From a virus: 64,000 bases of DNA. Every line of letters starts with the position of its first letter. The stretch's first letter is position 1. The position numbers were made by a program, and so were the translations under genes. The notes under the pieces are model-generated. The model worked only from the letters and a program-made list of their open reading frames with translations, ran no database searches and was not told where the DNA came from. Shown piece after piece: positions 1 through 7,068 of the stretch. The stretch lies in IMG/VR virus record IMGVR_UViG_3300050821_002260, positions 1 to 64,000 of that record; one strand, given 5' to 3'.

Positions 1-139
1 ACTCCTCCACCGACCACGCCGCCGACTCCGCCGACCGCGCCGCCGACCACGCCGCCGACCGCGCCGCCGACTCCGCCGACCACGCCGCCGACCGCGCCGC
101 CGACCGCGCCGCCGACCGCGCCGCCGACCGCGCCGCCTC
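1..139 (-). repeat. Tandem 12-nt repeat encoding AARS/AAWS/AES units
   Basis: The plus strand is an imperfect tandem array of the 12-mer GCGCCGCCGACC with ACG and ACT variants. In the minus-strand gene it encodes alternating AARS, AAWS and AES units. Both edges of the array are not visible because it continues beyond position 1. Such arrays can change copy number by slippage, so the gene length may vary between relatives. Confidence 0.85.
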
Positions 140-571
140 TATAGAAATAGGTAATCCGGCAGCCATGTCTTTCACGATTTGCAGCGCACTGGAACAACCT
201 TTCCTCACTTCTTCTGTCCCATATTTCGTCAGACTGTTTTCTACTGTCCAAGCTAGAAATTTCCAGCCGACTAGAGACAGGTCCTTTCCTGGCTGGATTG
301 CGGACAGGAAACGTTCCGGCCATTCTTGTGCTTTGCCATTGCTCAAGCCTTCAAAAATGGCATCTTCGATATGAGCCAGCATCTGTGGAATTCCCAGCTC
401 AGTTTCGTAACGCTCATGCTCGTAGGCTTCCAGCGTGCAACCTATCGCACAGCCCTTCCCATCTTCCCAGCCGACGCCACGAATCAACTCATCGGCGATT
501 CTATGAGAAGCTACGCGAGCCAGATACTTGTCCTTGATTTCCTGCTTGCCGTGATATGCTAACATTGTCAT
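1..571 (-). CDS. Conserved phage protein with C-terminal AARS repeats (partial)
   Basis: The frame opens at the ATG at 571 and runs off the left edge, giving about 190 visible residues. It begins MTMLAYHGKQEIKDKYLARV and contains GVGWEDGKGCAIGC and YETELGIPQMLAHIED. I recognise this as a family common in tailed phages and prophages, without known function. From about residue 145 it becomes repeats of Ala-Ala-(Arg/Trp)-Ser, as such proteins often do. The start is supported by AAGGTG just upstream and by a TGATG overlap with the preceding gene. The apparent Thr-Pro-Pro frame on the plus strand is only the complement of the repeat. Confidence 0.75.
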   Translation of the reverse strand, partial: MTMLAYHGKQEIKDKYLARVASHRIADELIRGVGWEDGKGCAIGCTLEAYEHERYETELGIPQMLAHIEDAIFEGLSNGKAQEWPERFLSAIQPGKDLSLVGWKFLAWTVENSLTKYGTEEVRKGCSSALQIVKDMAAGLPISIEAARSAARSAARSAARSAAWSAESAARSAAWSAARSAESAAWSVEE

Positions 572-813
572 CACTCACCTTCTTTCTTCTGCGCGTTGGC
601 AGATACTGTCGTGAATTTGTACCACTCGTTTTCCAACATCTCCATGACCTTAGCCTTGCATTCTGGGCATAAGAGGCAGACGAAATAATTCCCATCTGGG
701 GTGCCAGCACTTGACAGTTTCAGCCTCGCCCATGTGATTGGGACTGTAGATGCCGTGTGTTGACGCTTGCACGGCCCTTCACACTGGAGTTCAAACGTTT
801 TCTTAATCGCCAT
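571..813 (-). CDS. Small zinc-ribbon-like protein
   Basis: 80 residues. Two cysteine pairs, CEGPC near residue 11 and CPEC near residue 50, suggest a four-Cys zinc ribbon; this is inferred from spacing only. No enzymatic motif is visible. GGAGGTG lies about 8 nt before the ATG, inside the tail of the preceding small gene, and the stop overlaps the next ATG (TGATG). It is probably a small regulatory or nucleic-acid-binding protein of the early operon; the specific function is unknown. Confidence 0.7.
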   Translation of the reverse strand: MAIKKTFELQCEGPCKRQHTASTVPITWARLKLSSAGTPDGNYFVCLLCPECKAKVMEMLENEWYKFTTVSANAQKKEGE

Positions 814-814
814 C

Positions 815-982
815 TCAGTTCACCTCCGGCTGGAGTTGCTGGATGCCGATATCACGGAGTGTGAGCTCGACTTCGATTTCAATGTACTCGTCGATGCTGA
901 CGTCCTCGCTCGTACTGAGCCAGACCAAGTCTAGGTAATCCATTTCCTTGAGGCGCTTGCAGACGCTGATAGTTTTATCCAT
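815..982 (-). CDS. Hypothetical 55-aa acidic protein
   Basis: 55 residues starting MDKTISVCKRLKEMDYLDLV and ending QLQPEVN. The middle is strongly acidic (STSEDVSIDEYIEIEVEL). The frame fills the space between two neighbours, has a purine-rich SD (GGAGAGGGAGAG) before the ATG, and its 3' end carries the SD for the next gene, so it is probably real. I do not recognise the family. Confidence 0.6.
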   Translation of the reverse strand: MDKTISVCKRLKEMDYLDLVWLSTSEDVSIDEYIEIEVELTLRDIGIQQLQPEVN

Positions 983-983
983 G

Positions 984-1073
984 TCACTCTCCCTCTCCGA
1001 CTAGAATTAGCCACGCGATAAGAGCCACTACAGAAACGACCGCGATGAACGAAACCATTATGACTAGAGGCAT
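984..1073 (-). CDS. Single-span membrane micropeptide (29 aa)
   Basis: 29 residues: MPLVIMVSFIAVVSVVALIA, then WLILVGEGE. Nearly the whole peptide is one hydrophobic membrane span with an acidic C-terminus. GGCGGTGAAC lies upstream in the end of the FtsK-like gene, and the stop is one base from the next ATG (TGACATG), so it fits the operon tightly. Role unknown; very small membrane peptides of phages are often inhibitors or holin-like. Confidence 0.5.
   Translation of the reverse strand: MPLVIMVSFIAVVSVVALIAWLILVGEGE
1002..1009 (-). promoter_or_regulatory. Partial copy of the AAAGTAAYTCTA leader motif
   Basis: Minus strand reads TAATTCTA, 20 nt before the ATG at 982. It matches the last 8 bases of the recurrent leader motif. 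It lies inside the micropeptide gene, so coding constraint is an alternative explanation. Confidence 0.25.
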
Positions 1074-1075
1074 GG

Positions 1076-2557
1076 TCAGTTCACCGCCTTGCTGATAGTG
1101 GCCTTCCCATTCCCGTTCGGCTTGGGAGTTGGAGGGACTTTATTCTCCGTCATGAAGTCGGCAGGCACGGCGTTTTCGTGCCCGTGTTCTAGTGAGAGTT
1201 GGAGCATTTTGTTGACGTCGTCATCGGTGCAATTTGCGACGTGGATGCGGTTGAGGCCCGTTTTATCCGGCGACAATATGAACATGTCGCCCTTGCCTAG
1301 CAGGTTCTCTGCTCCACGCTGGCCTAGGATGGTCTTGCTGTTCACGGCGTCTGGCATTCTGAACGCGGCGCGACCGAGGAAGTTGACCTTGATTTTGCCA
1401 GACACGACATCGACCGACGGACGCTGCGTGCAAGTGATGACGCAGATTCCAGCGGCGCGGGCCATCTGACTGATAGAGGCCATCCGTTTTGTGAACTCCT
1501 TTTTCTCCTCCAGCACGATTTCAGCCATTTCGTCGATGACCAGCACGATGTAGTACCATTTCTCGGCCATCTTCTTGGCTGCCTGCTCTTCCAGCATCTT
1601 GCGAACGTTGCCTTCCTTGGCTTTAAGCGCGGCTTGCTTGAGTTCGTCCGCTTCTTTCTGGAGGCGGTCGTTGAGTTCCTTGATGTTGTTGACCTTCAGC
1701 ACATGAAGGTTAGCGGTGCGCCGTTTCATTTCCTGGATAAGGGTTTCCATGACGTTGAGGCAGCCCCAGACCGTGAACTCTGGCGGCATCAGCATGTGAG
1801 GCAGCCCCTTGAACCTGAACAGCTCCACTTGCTTCGGGTCCACGAACGCGAACCGGAGTTCGCTTGGAGTGCGGATTTCTGCCAGACTGGTAATGATTTG
1901 CTTGAGCAGTGTAGATTTGCCGGTCCCGGTAGAACCGCCGACCAGCATGTGAGGGAATGTAGCCAAGTCTTCCACGTATGGAGCGCCTTCCGACGTGAGC
2001 CCGAAGTTGAGCGGGAGCGCCATGTCGTAGCGATGCGCCAGAGTGTTCTTGAAGCAGGACTCATGCGTGACAACGAGCCTTTCTCCGTTCGGCATGGAAA
2101 CGCCGACCACTGGCTTGCCGGGGATGCGGCGGATTGTGACCGTCTCGACCGACAATGCCAGCGCGAGGTCCTCATTGAGGGACTTGAGCCTCTTGACTCG
2201 CGTGAACCGGTCAGGCGTGAATAGGTACTCCGTCACGACCGGCCCTTTGACTATGCCGGTCACTTGACCCGGACAGTCGAAGTTTTTGCAGGACTCCGTT
2301 ATCATCTTGACGATTTCTTCCTGCTTCTTGCCGACCGGGTTGAGTTCGCGTGGGAACCGTTTCTTGCCGTCTGGCTTTTTCTGGCCTTCCAACTTGAACG
2401 GTGACGTCGTGCTGCCACAGAGCGGACAGTGACGGCGCTTTGTGAGCAGGTCCTTGTTAACGATGCGGCAATTGCGACAGATTTTGTACTCGCTGATTTT
2501 GTACATCATTTCTTCAGACAGTTTTTGCATGACTTGTCTCCATTTGTTCTCGCTCAC
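1076..2557 (-). CDS. FtsK/SpoIIIE-family DNA translocase
   Basis: 493 residues. An N-terminal zinc ribbon (C27, C30, C44, C47) is followed by a KRFPR motif at 66-70, an FtsK alpha/beta-like region at about 80-160, and the RecA-like motor: Walker A GSTGTGKS 208-215, Walker B VLVIDEMAE 338-346, TQRPS 377-381 and the family signature GAENLLGKGDM 415-425. There are no membrane spans and no C-terminal gamma winged helix, so it is a soluble motor without the usual KOPS-reading domain. In a phage it could pump or resolve DNA or displace proteins; the role is inferred. It is followed within 3 nt by the micropeptide gene. Confidence 0.9.
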   Translation of the reverse strand: MSENKWRQVMQKLSEEMMYKISEYKICRNCRIVNKDLLTKRRHCPLCGSTTSPFKLEGQKKPDGKKRFPRELNPVGKKQEEIVKMITESCKNFDCPGQVTGIVKGPVVTEYLFTPDRFTRVKRLKSLNEDLALALSVETVTIRRIPGKPVVGVSMPNGERLVVTHESCFKNTLAHRYDMALPLNFGLTSEGAPYVEDLATFPHMLVGGSTGTGKSTLLKQIITSLAEIRTPSELRFAFVDPKQVELFRFKGLPHMLMPPEFTVWGCLNVMETLIQEMKRRTANLHVLKVNNIKELNDRLQKEADELKQAALKAKEGNVRKMLEEQAAKKMAEKWYYIVLVIDEMAEIVLEEKKEFTKRMASISQMARAAGICVITCTQRPSVDVVSGKIKVNFLGRAAFRMPDAVNSKTILGQRGAENLLGKGDMFILSPDKTGLNRIHVANCTDDDVNKMLQLSLEHGHENAVPADFMTENKVPPTPKPNGNGKATISKAVN

Positions 2558-2614
2558 CTGCTAGGTAGAGGAGATTGTGGTGGATTCTAGGCTCCACCTT
2601 GCCTTTGATTGGCC

Positions 2615-2791
2615 TCAAGCTATCTTGCTGACCGGGACTTCCACCCGGCCTTGAATAGTCGTGATGGCGATTTCCAGTGCGCGACGGCGCTTCTTGCCTT
2701 CCGTATTCTTGAGGATTTTCTCCAGATACGGAATGGCCTCCCGTTTCGTCATGGACTTCGCCTTGATTTTCTTACCTTGTTCGTTACGCAT
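2615..2791 (-). CDS. Hypothetical basic 58-aa protein
   Basis: 58 residues, MRNEQGKKIKAKSMTKREAI onward, lysine/arginine-rich with a predicted helical middle. I chose the ATG at 2791 rather than the longer frame from 2881 because AAAGGAG lies 9 nt upstream and because the longer frame would overlap almost all of the preceding 65-aa gene. It overlaps that gene by 8 nt. Probably nucleic-acid binding by charge; family not recognised. Confidence 0.6.
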   Translation of the reverse strand: MRNEQGKKIKAKSMTKREAIPYLEKILKNTEGKKRRRALEIAITTIQGRVEVPVSKIA

Positions 2792-2981
2792 TTTGTGTTG
2801 CTCCTTTCCCGCTTTGGGGAATTCGATTGCTGGTATTGTTGGCCGAACTGATGTGACGCTGTGTCGCGTGACGGAACCCACGCATTTCGTCTCGCAGGAA
2901 ACGCTGGATTTCGTCGGACTTTTCCTTGCTGAGATACTGCCCTACTGTTTGACCGTTGACAGTTACTGTGACTGCTTGCAT
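2784..2981 (-). CDS. Hypothetical 65-aa protein
   Basis: 65 residues beginning MQAVTVTVNGQTVGQYLSKE. The first half looks like a short beta hairpin and helix (a small fold with 'VNGQ'); the second half is basic and polar. GGAAGGGAG lies 5-8 nt before the ATG. The end overlaps the following 58-aa gene by 8 nt, suggesting translational coupling. Family not recognised. Confidence 0.6.
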   Translation of the reverse strand: MQAVTVTVNGQTVGQYLSKEKSDEIQRFLRDEMRGFRHATQRHISSANNTSNRIPQSGKGATQNA

Positions 2982-3021
2982 GTGATGCTCCCTTCCTTTT
3001 TAGGTCCTGGGGGACCGATTT

Positions 3022-3471
3022 CTACCGCGTGGCCTTTTGAATCCGGCGTTCTGTTTCCCTGAGTTGCTTCTTGGTCCACGTCCGTGCTGCCGGATGCAGC
3101 AACCAGAACACCGTTCTACCATCAACGTCGAGTGATGAAAAATATTCGAAATCAATATTCTTATCGGAGAGTGCATAACCAGACTCTCTGAATGTTTTCC
3201 TAGCTACAGCGCCACAAACTAGAATTATGCTTGGATTCAAGCGTGTCAGGTTTTCATGGAGCCATTTTGCGTCCGGCTTTCCGTGGTGGTTGGCAGACGT
3301 GACTAGTTCGCGGCAGCAATTCGTCACGACCAGCCGATGCGCGTTTTCTGGCCCTACGAATTTGTAGAGTCGCTTGCCAGATTTGTTATGCGGGTTGATT
3401 TTGAAATATCGTGGAGCGCGGCCTTCCCTGTCGCCCCACATTGTTTCGAGGACTGCGACGATGAAACTCAC
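3022..3471 (-). CDS. Uracil-DNA glycosylase-superfamily-like protein
   Basis: 149 residues. It starts with a segment containing MWGDREGRAPRYF and FKINPHNKSGKRL, followed by VVTNCCRELVT (49-59), IILVCGAVARKTF (81-93) and WLLHPAARTW (122-131). The strand-then-VCGxVA element and the 'HPAAR' element resemble the central and C-terminal motifs of UDG-fold proteins (for example LHPSP), but the water-activating motif is not clear, so activity is uncertain. Start overlaps the upstream stop as ATGA. A DNA repair or base-discrimination role would fit the replication module. Confidence 0.45.
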   Translation of the reverse strand: MSFIVAVLETMWGDREGRAPRYFKINPHNKSGKRLYKFVGPENAHRLVVTNCCRELVTSANHHGKPDAKWLHENLTRLNPSIILVCGAVARKTFRESGYALSDKNIDFEYFSSLDVDGRTVFWLLHPAARTWTKKQLRETERRIQKATR

Positions 3472-3773
3472 TTCGGTGCCTCAGTTTCGTCTGCCACGTC
3501 CGGCATCATTTCTTCCTCTTCAATTTGTTCCTGTTCATGAGTTGGACACAGCAAGTCGTACGGTCCGGGGTCTTGGCTGGCCATGATTGTCCACGTGTGA
3601 TTTCCGCGAGTGCAGAAATGCTTGTAGACGTTTGGGTAGAGTTGCTGGTCCATTTGCTCTACCGCTGTCTGCATGATTGTTCGATACGCAGCGATTTCGC
3701 GGTCCTTACGAACTTGCAAAACCGCACGCAGCATTTTCAAGTCGTCTATCGACATGTCCAATTCGATTTTCAT
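3468..3773 (-). CDS. Hypothetical 101-aa protein
   Basis: 101 residues starting MKIELDMSIDDLKMLRAVLQ, mostly helical, with a very acidic C-terminus (QEQIEEEEMMPD). The start at 3773 is chosen over a longer frame because AAAGGAG stands 5 nt upstream and because it overlaps the preceding stop as ATGA. A C (C80-x-x-H pattern) pair is present but no known motif. Function unknown. Confidence 0.65.
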   Translation of the reverse strand: MKIELDMSIDDLKMLRAVLQVRKDREIAAYRTIMQTAVEQMDQQLYPNVYKHFCTRGNHTWTIMASQDPGPYDLLCPTHEQEQIEEEEMMPDVADETEAPK

Positions 3774-3964
3774 ACCCGCTCCTTTACTGCGATGATATGC
3801 TTGCACTTTCCACGGTGGAATATCCAGTGACGGCAAGAACATTGCCATTGGCCTTGTGAAGTCCGGCGCACGATATAGTGTTTGCGTGCATCGGATTGTG
3901 AATTGACGGTGAACCTGCGAACGTGGCCTTGCGTTTCCCGTTTCAGGATTGCGATTGGAGCCAT
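3770..3964 (-). CDS. SWIM-type zinc-finger-like protein
   Basis: 64 residues. The C-terminal half has QWQCSCRHWIFHRGKCKHII, the C-x-C-x(n)-C-x-H arrangement of SWIM zinc fingers, preceded by a beta strand 'HYIVRRTSQGQW'. SWIM domains bind DNA or proteins and occur in transposase, helicase and ubiquitin contexts; here it stands alone. The ATG directly follows the TAA of the upstream gene. Partner unknown. Confidence 0.65.
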   Translation of the reverse strand: MAPIAILKRETQGHVRRFTVNSQSDARKHYIVRRTSQGQWQCSCRHWIFHRGKCKHIIAVKERV

Positions 3965-4168
3965 TTAGCTCACCGTCCCAAACGTTGTGTAGGTCACTGG
4001 CCTATCATGCTTTGTTACTGGACGCCAGCGACCTAATATGCCGCCCGAATATTTCAACTCGGATTTCTTTTCGGCCACGGCATGTCTATCGCACCAATCC
4101 CAGTGTGTGCCATTACCGAATTGGCGTTGCGTTGCTGGCCTATTGCATCCTGGTTGATTGCATTTCAT
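3965..4168 (-). CDS. Small Cys/His-rich protein
   Basis: 67 residues starting MKCNQPGCNRPATQRQF, with C3, C8, C26 and H29 (WCDRHA) forming a likely zinc site of the CxxxxC...CDxH type seen in many small phage proteins. GGAAGTGG precedes the ATG. It is the first gene after a 690-nt non-coding stretch. Function unknown. Confidence 0.6.
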   Translation of the reverse strand: MKCNQPGCNRPATQRQFGNGTHWDWCDRHAVAEKKSELKYSGGILGRWRPVTKHDRPVTYTTFGTVS

Positions 4169-4833
4169 GTTACCACTTCCTTACTCCGCCATTTCAGCGG
4201 CGAGGATGTTCACTGTCATTGTAGACACGTGACGTTGTCATTCAGGCGTAAACTCAACCTCGCCCGCCATCGTTGTGAACATCCACGTCGCTGGAGAAGA
4301 AACTTTCCTAGAAACTCATGCGGTATCCGACGCCTGATGCCTTGCGGCATATTCCTAGTCCCGTGTAAGGGGACGTGCGGTATGTCGGGCCTGATTCCTT
4401 CTCAAGCGAGATGAAATTGTTTGTTCGAAACTCCCATGTCAGCTTGATTTGCGAAACCTTGCGATACATTTAACGTCCGTTCAGTCGGACGGTGGTAGTT
4501 CTTTTACGGGTCCACCACGCCTAAACCTAGGAACACCTGACTGGTAGCGACCACAGAGGGAATTACGCTGACCGAGGGTCCTACACGTTCAATCAACCAT
4601 CCTCTCGATTACCATGCGGCATTGCATGGCTGAATTCTTAAAATCCGATGGAATATTGAACGACTGCCTTGCCTGAGGACGCTGAGCGGCCAACCAGATT
4701 TCCGGCTCGCTACATTGTTCTTACCGTGTGTCGAGTTTTTACGTGCCACTAGCACTGGACTCTAGCACTAAGACCCCGAGCGTGTCCGCGATGGGTCGTA
4801 GAACTTTGTAGGTTGCCTACTTTTCTGGATTGC
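4169..4833. other. Non-coding stretch with small hairpins
   Basis: About 665 nt with no credible gene on either strand. Short perfect hairpins occur at 4337-4350 (ATGCC/GGCAT with a GCAA loop on the minus strand), 4358-4374 (GTCCC/GGGAC), 4475-4490 (GTCCG/CGGAC) and 4612-4629 (CCATGC/GCATGG). I looked for tRNA T-loops and for group I P7 pairs and found no complete set. Very short minus-strand frames just before 4168 lack good start signals. It may be the 3' part of a structured RNA that also includes the stem around the HNH gene. Confidence 0.55.
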
Positions 4834-5197
4834 TGGCTGTAACCCTTAGCGGGGGAAACTAGTTCACCCGCATCTCGCCATTGCGCCACCGGAGTTTCAT
4901 GTGGAAACTCCGATGACATTTATCATGGGCGAGAGTTTTGTTGCCCTTGCTGTCGTTGGAGTGGTCCAGGTCCTTGTGATGGATTGTGATAGTCCTTGAA
5001 ATTGGACTGCCCTGCCCATCGCCGTCCTTGGCATAACTCTCATACCCTAGCAAGGGTTCCTTGCAGAAGTAACAGTGTTTGTCTCGCAGGAAAAAATGGA
5101 GGAGTTCCCGACACTTCCGCAATTCTTGGCGTGTAGATTTTCGCATTGACATTGTACCCTCGTGGGGGTAAGTTTACCCCGCAAAAGGTTACAGCCA
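4834..5197 (-). ncRNA. Structured RNA candidate: 21-bp stem enclosing an HNH gene
   Basis: The segments 5177-5197 and 4834-4854 are complementary on one strand over 21 positions with one T-T mismatch and one G-T wobble. The core is GGCTGTAACC against GGTTACAGCC, plus GCGGGG against CCCCGC. The 97-aa HNH gene sits entirely in the loop. This is the arrangement expected when a homing endonuclease gene occupies a peripheral loop of a self-splicing intron. I could not identify a group I core (P3/P7) or the exons, so the class of RNA is open. Confidence 0.55.
4859..5152 (-). CDS. HNH endonuclease (97 aa)
   Basis: 97 residues. C28/C31 (CYFCKEP), then ISRTITIHHKDLDHSNDSKG with the catalytic-type HH at about 58-59 and the N/H positions of an HNH motif, then C78-H79 (KCHRSFH). 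This is a compact HNH nuclease of the homing type. It lies in the loop of a 21-bp stem and is flanked on both sides by non-coding DNA, consistent with an intron- or RNA-borne homing endonuclease. The ATG at 5152 follows the 12-mer AGGGTACAATGT, in which GGG may serve as a weak SD. Confidence 0.8.
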   Translation of the reverse strand: MSMRKSTRQELRKCRELLHFFLRDKHCYFCKEPLLGYESYAKDGDGQGSPISRTITIHHKDLDHSNDSKGNKTLAHDKCHRSFHMKLRWRNGEMRVN

Positions 5198-5681
5198 CGT
5201 CTCTCGTGTTAGGCCAGCGTTCTCAGCTTAATCCCCAATAGGTTGCACGGTGTTGCTATACCTTATGCCTCCCCGCTACTCGTCAACTCCTAGAGCCTCA
5301 CGGCCACACTTTTGCGGGTTACGCTACCTTATATAGTGCCTTGCAGCGCGGTAGCTTACAGCGCGGTACTAGCGCACGTCTCCCAGTACATTGTACTGGC
5401 ACCTACTAACTTTCAGCTTTTCGTCCCTAGTGGCCTTAATGCCTTAACCTTGTTTGGGGTCCTGCCCATAGCATTTTGTGTGCGCTACAGGGGTCAGACT
5501 GGCGTACCAGTTTCTGCCTATCAGTGGCCTATCCCCACTAGTGCCGTGTCTCACGACGCGCACGTTTGTCGGACTTTTTGCTGGCCTAGTTATTTTTCAA
5601 AGAACAGCGGTTTGCGGTAGTGCAAACCGTACTACTAAACAACACAAACATTGTACCCTAAAACTAGGCAGTACGCAAGGA
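5198..5681. other. Non-coding, hairpin-rich stretch upstream of the HNH gene
   Basis: About 480 nt without a credible gene. Perfect stems are at 5383-5399 (CCAGTACA/TGTACTGG), 5498-5511 (ACTGG/CCAGT, 4-nt loop), 5523-5539 (AGTGG/CCACT) and 5609-5628 (GGTTTGC/GCAAACC). The 10-mer TACCGCGCTG occurs twice near 5345-5370. The 12-mer AGGGTACAATGT occurs at 5648-5659 and again at 5149-5160, just before the HNH start. No tRNA is recognisable. A structured RNA, intron part or regulatory region is likely. Confidence 0.55.
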
Positions 5682-5993
5682 CTATTTTGACCTTTGTTGG
5701 CGCTCTTTCCACGAGGTCAAAATCCTGCGAGCCGTTTTCGCCTCCGTTTTTAGGTAGGGTAAAACGGCTTCCAGCAAACGGACCGCTTTTCGGCCCTGAA
5801 TGCGGTACGACAGCCGCTCTGGGTCGCCGTTCGAATACCACGACCCACCGAATTCTTTTTTGAGCAATTTTGGCAGATTGCCCTTCGTCCTGAGGCGCAT
5901 CTGGAAATTGCCTGTTTTCAGGACGTGGAATTTCATACGCTCGTCCAGCGCTCCAGCCAGATATGCCAGATCGCGCTCTTTCCTGAATTTCAT
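5682..5993 (-). CDS. LAGLIDADG-type homing endonuclease-like protein
   Basis: 103 residues. A single LAGLIDADG-like helix is seen in LAYLAGALDERM (9-20), followed by strands and a helix-rich C-terminal part (RKAVRLLEAVLPYLKTEAK) typical of the saddle fold. One motif suggests a homodimer or maturase-like protein; the last acidic residue of the motif appears replaced (DERM), so activity is uncertain. The start overlaps the primase stop (4 nt), and it borders the structured region that harbours the HNH gene, so the two may belong to one invasion history. Confidence 0.65.
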   Translation of the reverse strand: MKFRKERDLAYLAGALDERMKFHVLKTGNFQMRLRTKGNLPKLLKKEFGGSWYSNGDPERLSYRIQGRKAVRLLEAVLPYLKTEAKTARRILTSWKERQQRSK

Positions 5994-6904
5994 ACTTCCC
6001 TCGTCATGAACTCAATGCGCCGTTTTTGGTTGTAGCCTTCCGCATGACGCACGAGCTGCCACGCTCTTTCCCGTCCCAAAGAGTTGATATCTTCGCCGTT
6101 AGGGATATTGGCAATTTTGATGTGCGGTATGATGCCCTTGAAACGGTCGGCGATTTCTACCGTGTCTCTGCGTGCGTCGCCATCTAATGCGATGACCAGT
6201 TCTTGGACCCACTTTTCATACCTGAGGACATGGTCACGCTGGACATCTGACAGAGACTTGCCTAGGATGCCCATTATCAATGTTCTACCATGTCCCAGTA
6301 TTTCCAGCGTGAGCACATTGATTGCAGATTCCACCAGCACAATGACGTTCGGCTTGCGTGTGCCGCCGATGCAATAGACCAAGTCTGATTTCTTACTGTA
6401 CTTGGGATTCCAAAACTTTAGCTCCCGGTCCTTGAATCGCCGGCCTTGCCAGTAGACCACGTCGCCTTCGTCATTGAAAATTGGGAAGATGATATATCCC
6501 CAATACTTCCCGCTCGTACAATATCCTATCTTCGCTGTGTCCACTATCCGCTTTGGGATATCTCGGCGCTCTAGATAAGCATAGATATTTTCTCTGTCTT
6601 GCTTCGGCAGTTCACTAACGAAATTGAACTCTTCTGGCAGCTCCACCTCTGCATCTTCGTCTTGACGTATTGTTTCTGGGATGACGTGCTCGAATCCGCG
6701 AGTATTGAACCACGCCCTGATTCTATACTCTGTGACCCCGCCATGTCCCACATACCATCTACAGCTTGAGTGGAAACAGCACCCGACGCCCTTTTCTGTA
6801 TTCCATGCGAATTTCTTTTCGTGGTCGCCACACGCGGGGCAGTCTGCCTTGAATCCCTCTCTGGTCTCGAACACTTGGCTGAAGAACCCTGCTATGTCAC
6901 TCAT
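5990..6904 (-). CDS. DNA primase with CHC2-like zinc finger and Toprim domain
   Basis: 304 residues from the start chosen here. A zinc-binding segment (DCPACGDH, then CCFHSSC) at about 21-48 is followed by a linker and a Toprim domain: VIVLVESAINV (catalytic Glu about 192) and VIALDGDARRD (DGD about 241-243). It should synthesise RNA primers beside the DnaB-like helicase. I place the start at 6904 because it forms ATGA with the preceding 55-aa gene; a longer frame from 6979 would overlap that gene in another phase and has no SD. The stop overlaps the LAGLIDADG gene. Confidence 0.88.
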   Translation of the reverse strand: MSDIAGFFSQVFETREGFKADCPACGDHEKKFAWNTEKGVGCCFHSSCRWYVGHGGVTEYRIRAWFNTRGFEHVIPETIRQDEDAEVELPEEFNFVSELPKQDRENIYAYLERRDIPKRIVDTAKIGYCTSGKYWGYIIFPIFNDEGDVVYWQGRRFKDRELKFWNPKYSKKSDLVYCIGGTRKPNVIVLVESAINVLTLEILGHGRTLIMGILGKSLSDVQRDHVLRYEKWVQELVIALDGDARRDTVEIADRFKGIIPHIKIANIPNGEDINSLGRERAWQLVRHAEGYNQKRRIEFMTREV

Positions 6905-7068
6905 AGTCTTTCCCGTCTCCACAGCAGAATCGCCATAGGATATTTCGCTATAGCTAGAGAAAGCAGTTCCCATCTCCATGTTGTGTCTGGAGGCTTATCC
7001 CAATCATAGTCATGCACCAAATCACACTGAGTCCATTTGTAAATCCAGTCTACTACCTGTTTCTCCAT
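6901..7068 (-). CDS. Hypothetical 55-aa Trp-rich protein
   Basis: 55 residues, MEKQVVDWIYKWTQCDLVHD at the start and AILLWRRERL at the end. Unusually rich in tryptophan (six). The start has a near-ideal SD (GGAGAAGGA) located in the last codons of the helicase gene, and the stop overlaps the primase ATG as ATGA, so it is likely translated and coupled. The position between helicase and primase suggests a replication accessory role; this is inference. Confidence 0.65.
   Translation of the reverse strand: MEKQVVDWIYKWTQCDLVHDYDWDKPPDTTWRWELLSLAIAKYPMAILLWRRERL

Noticed and set aside
1-143. Plus-strand Thr-Pro-Pro-rich frame
   Set aside because: It is the complement of the AARS repeat in the minus-strand gene, whose non-repeat part is clearly coding; all other genes are on the minus strand.
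4168-4858. tRNA genes in the non-coding stretch
   Set aside because: A few TTCGAA/TTCAA strings exist but none has matching T-stem, D-arm and acceptor pairs.
5682-5993. Group I intron core near TCAAAATAGTCC in the LAGLIDADG end
   Set aside because: It looks like the 3' strand of P7, but no GACTA partner exists upstream within the plausible range.
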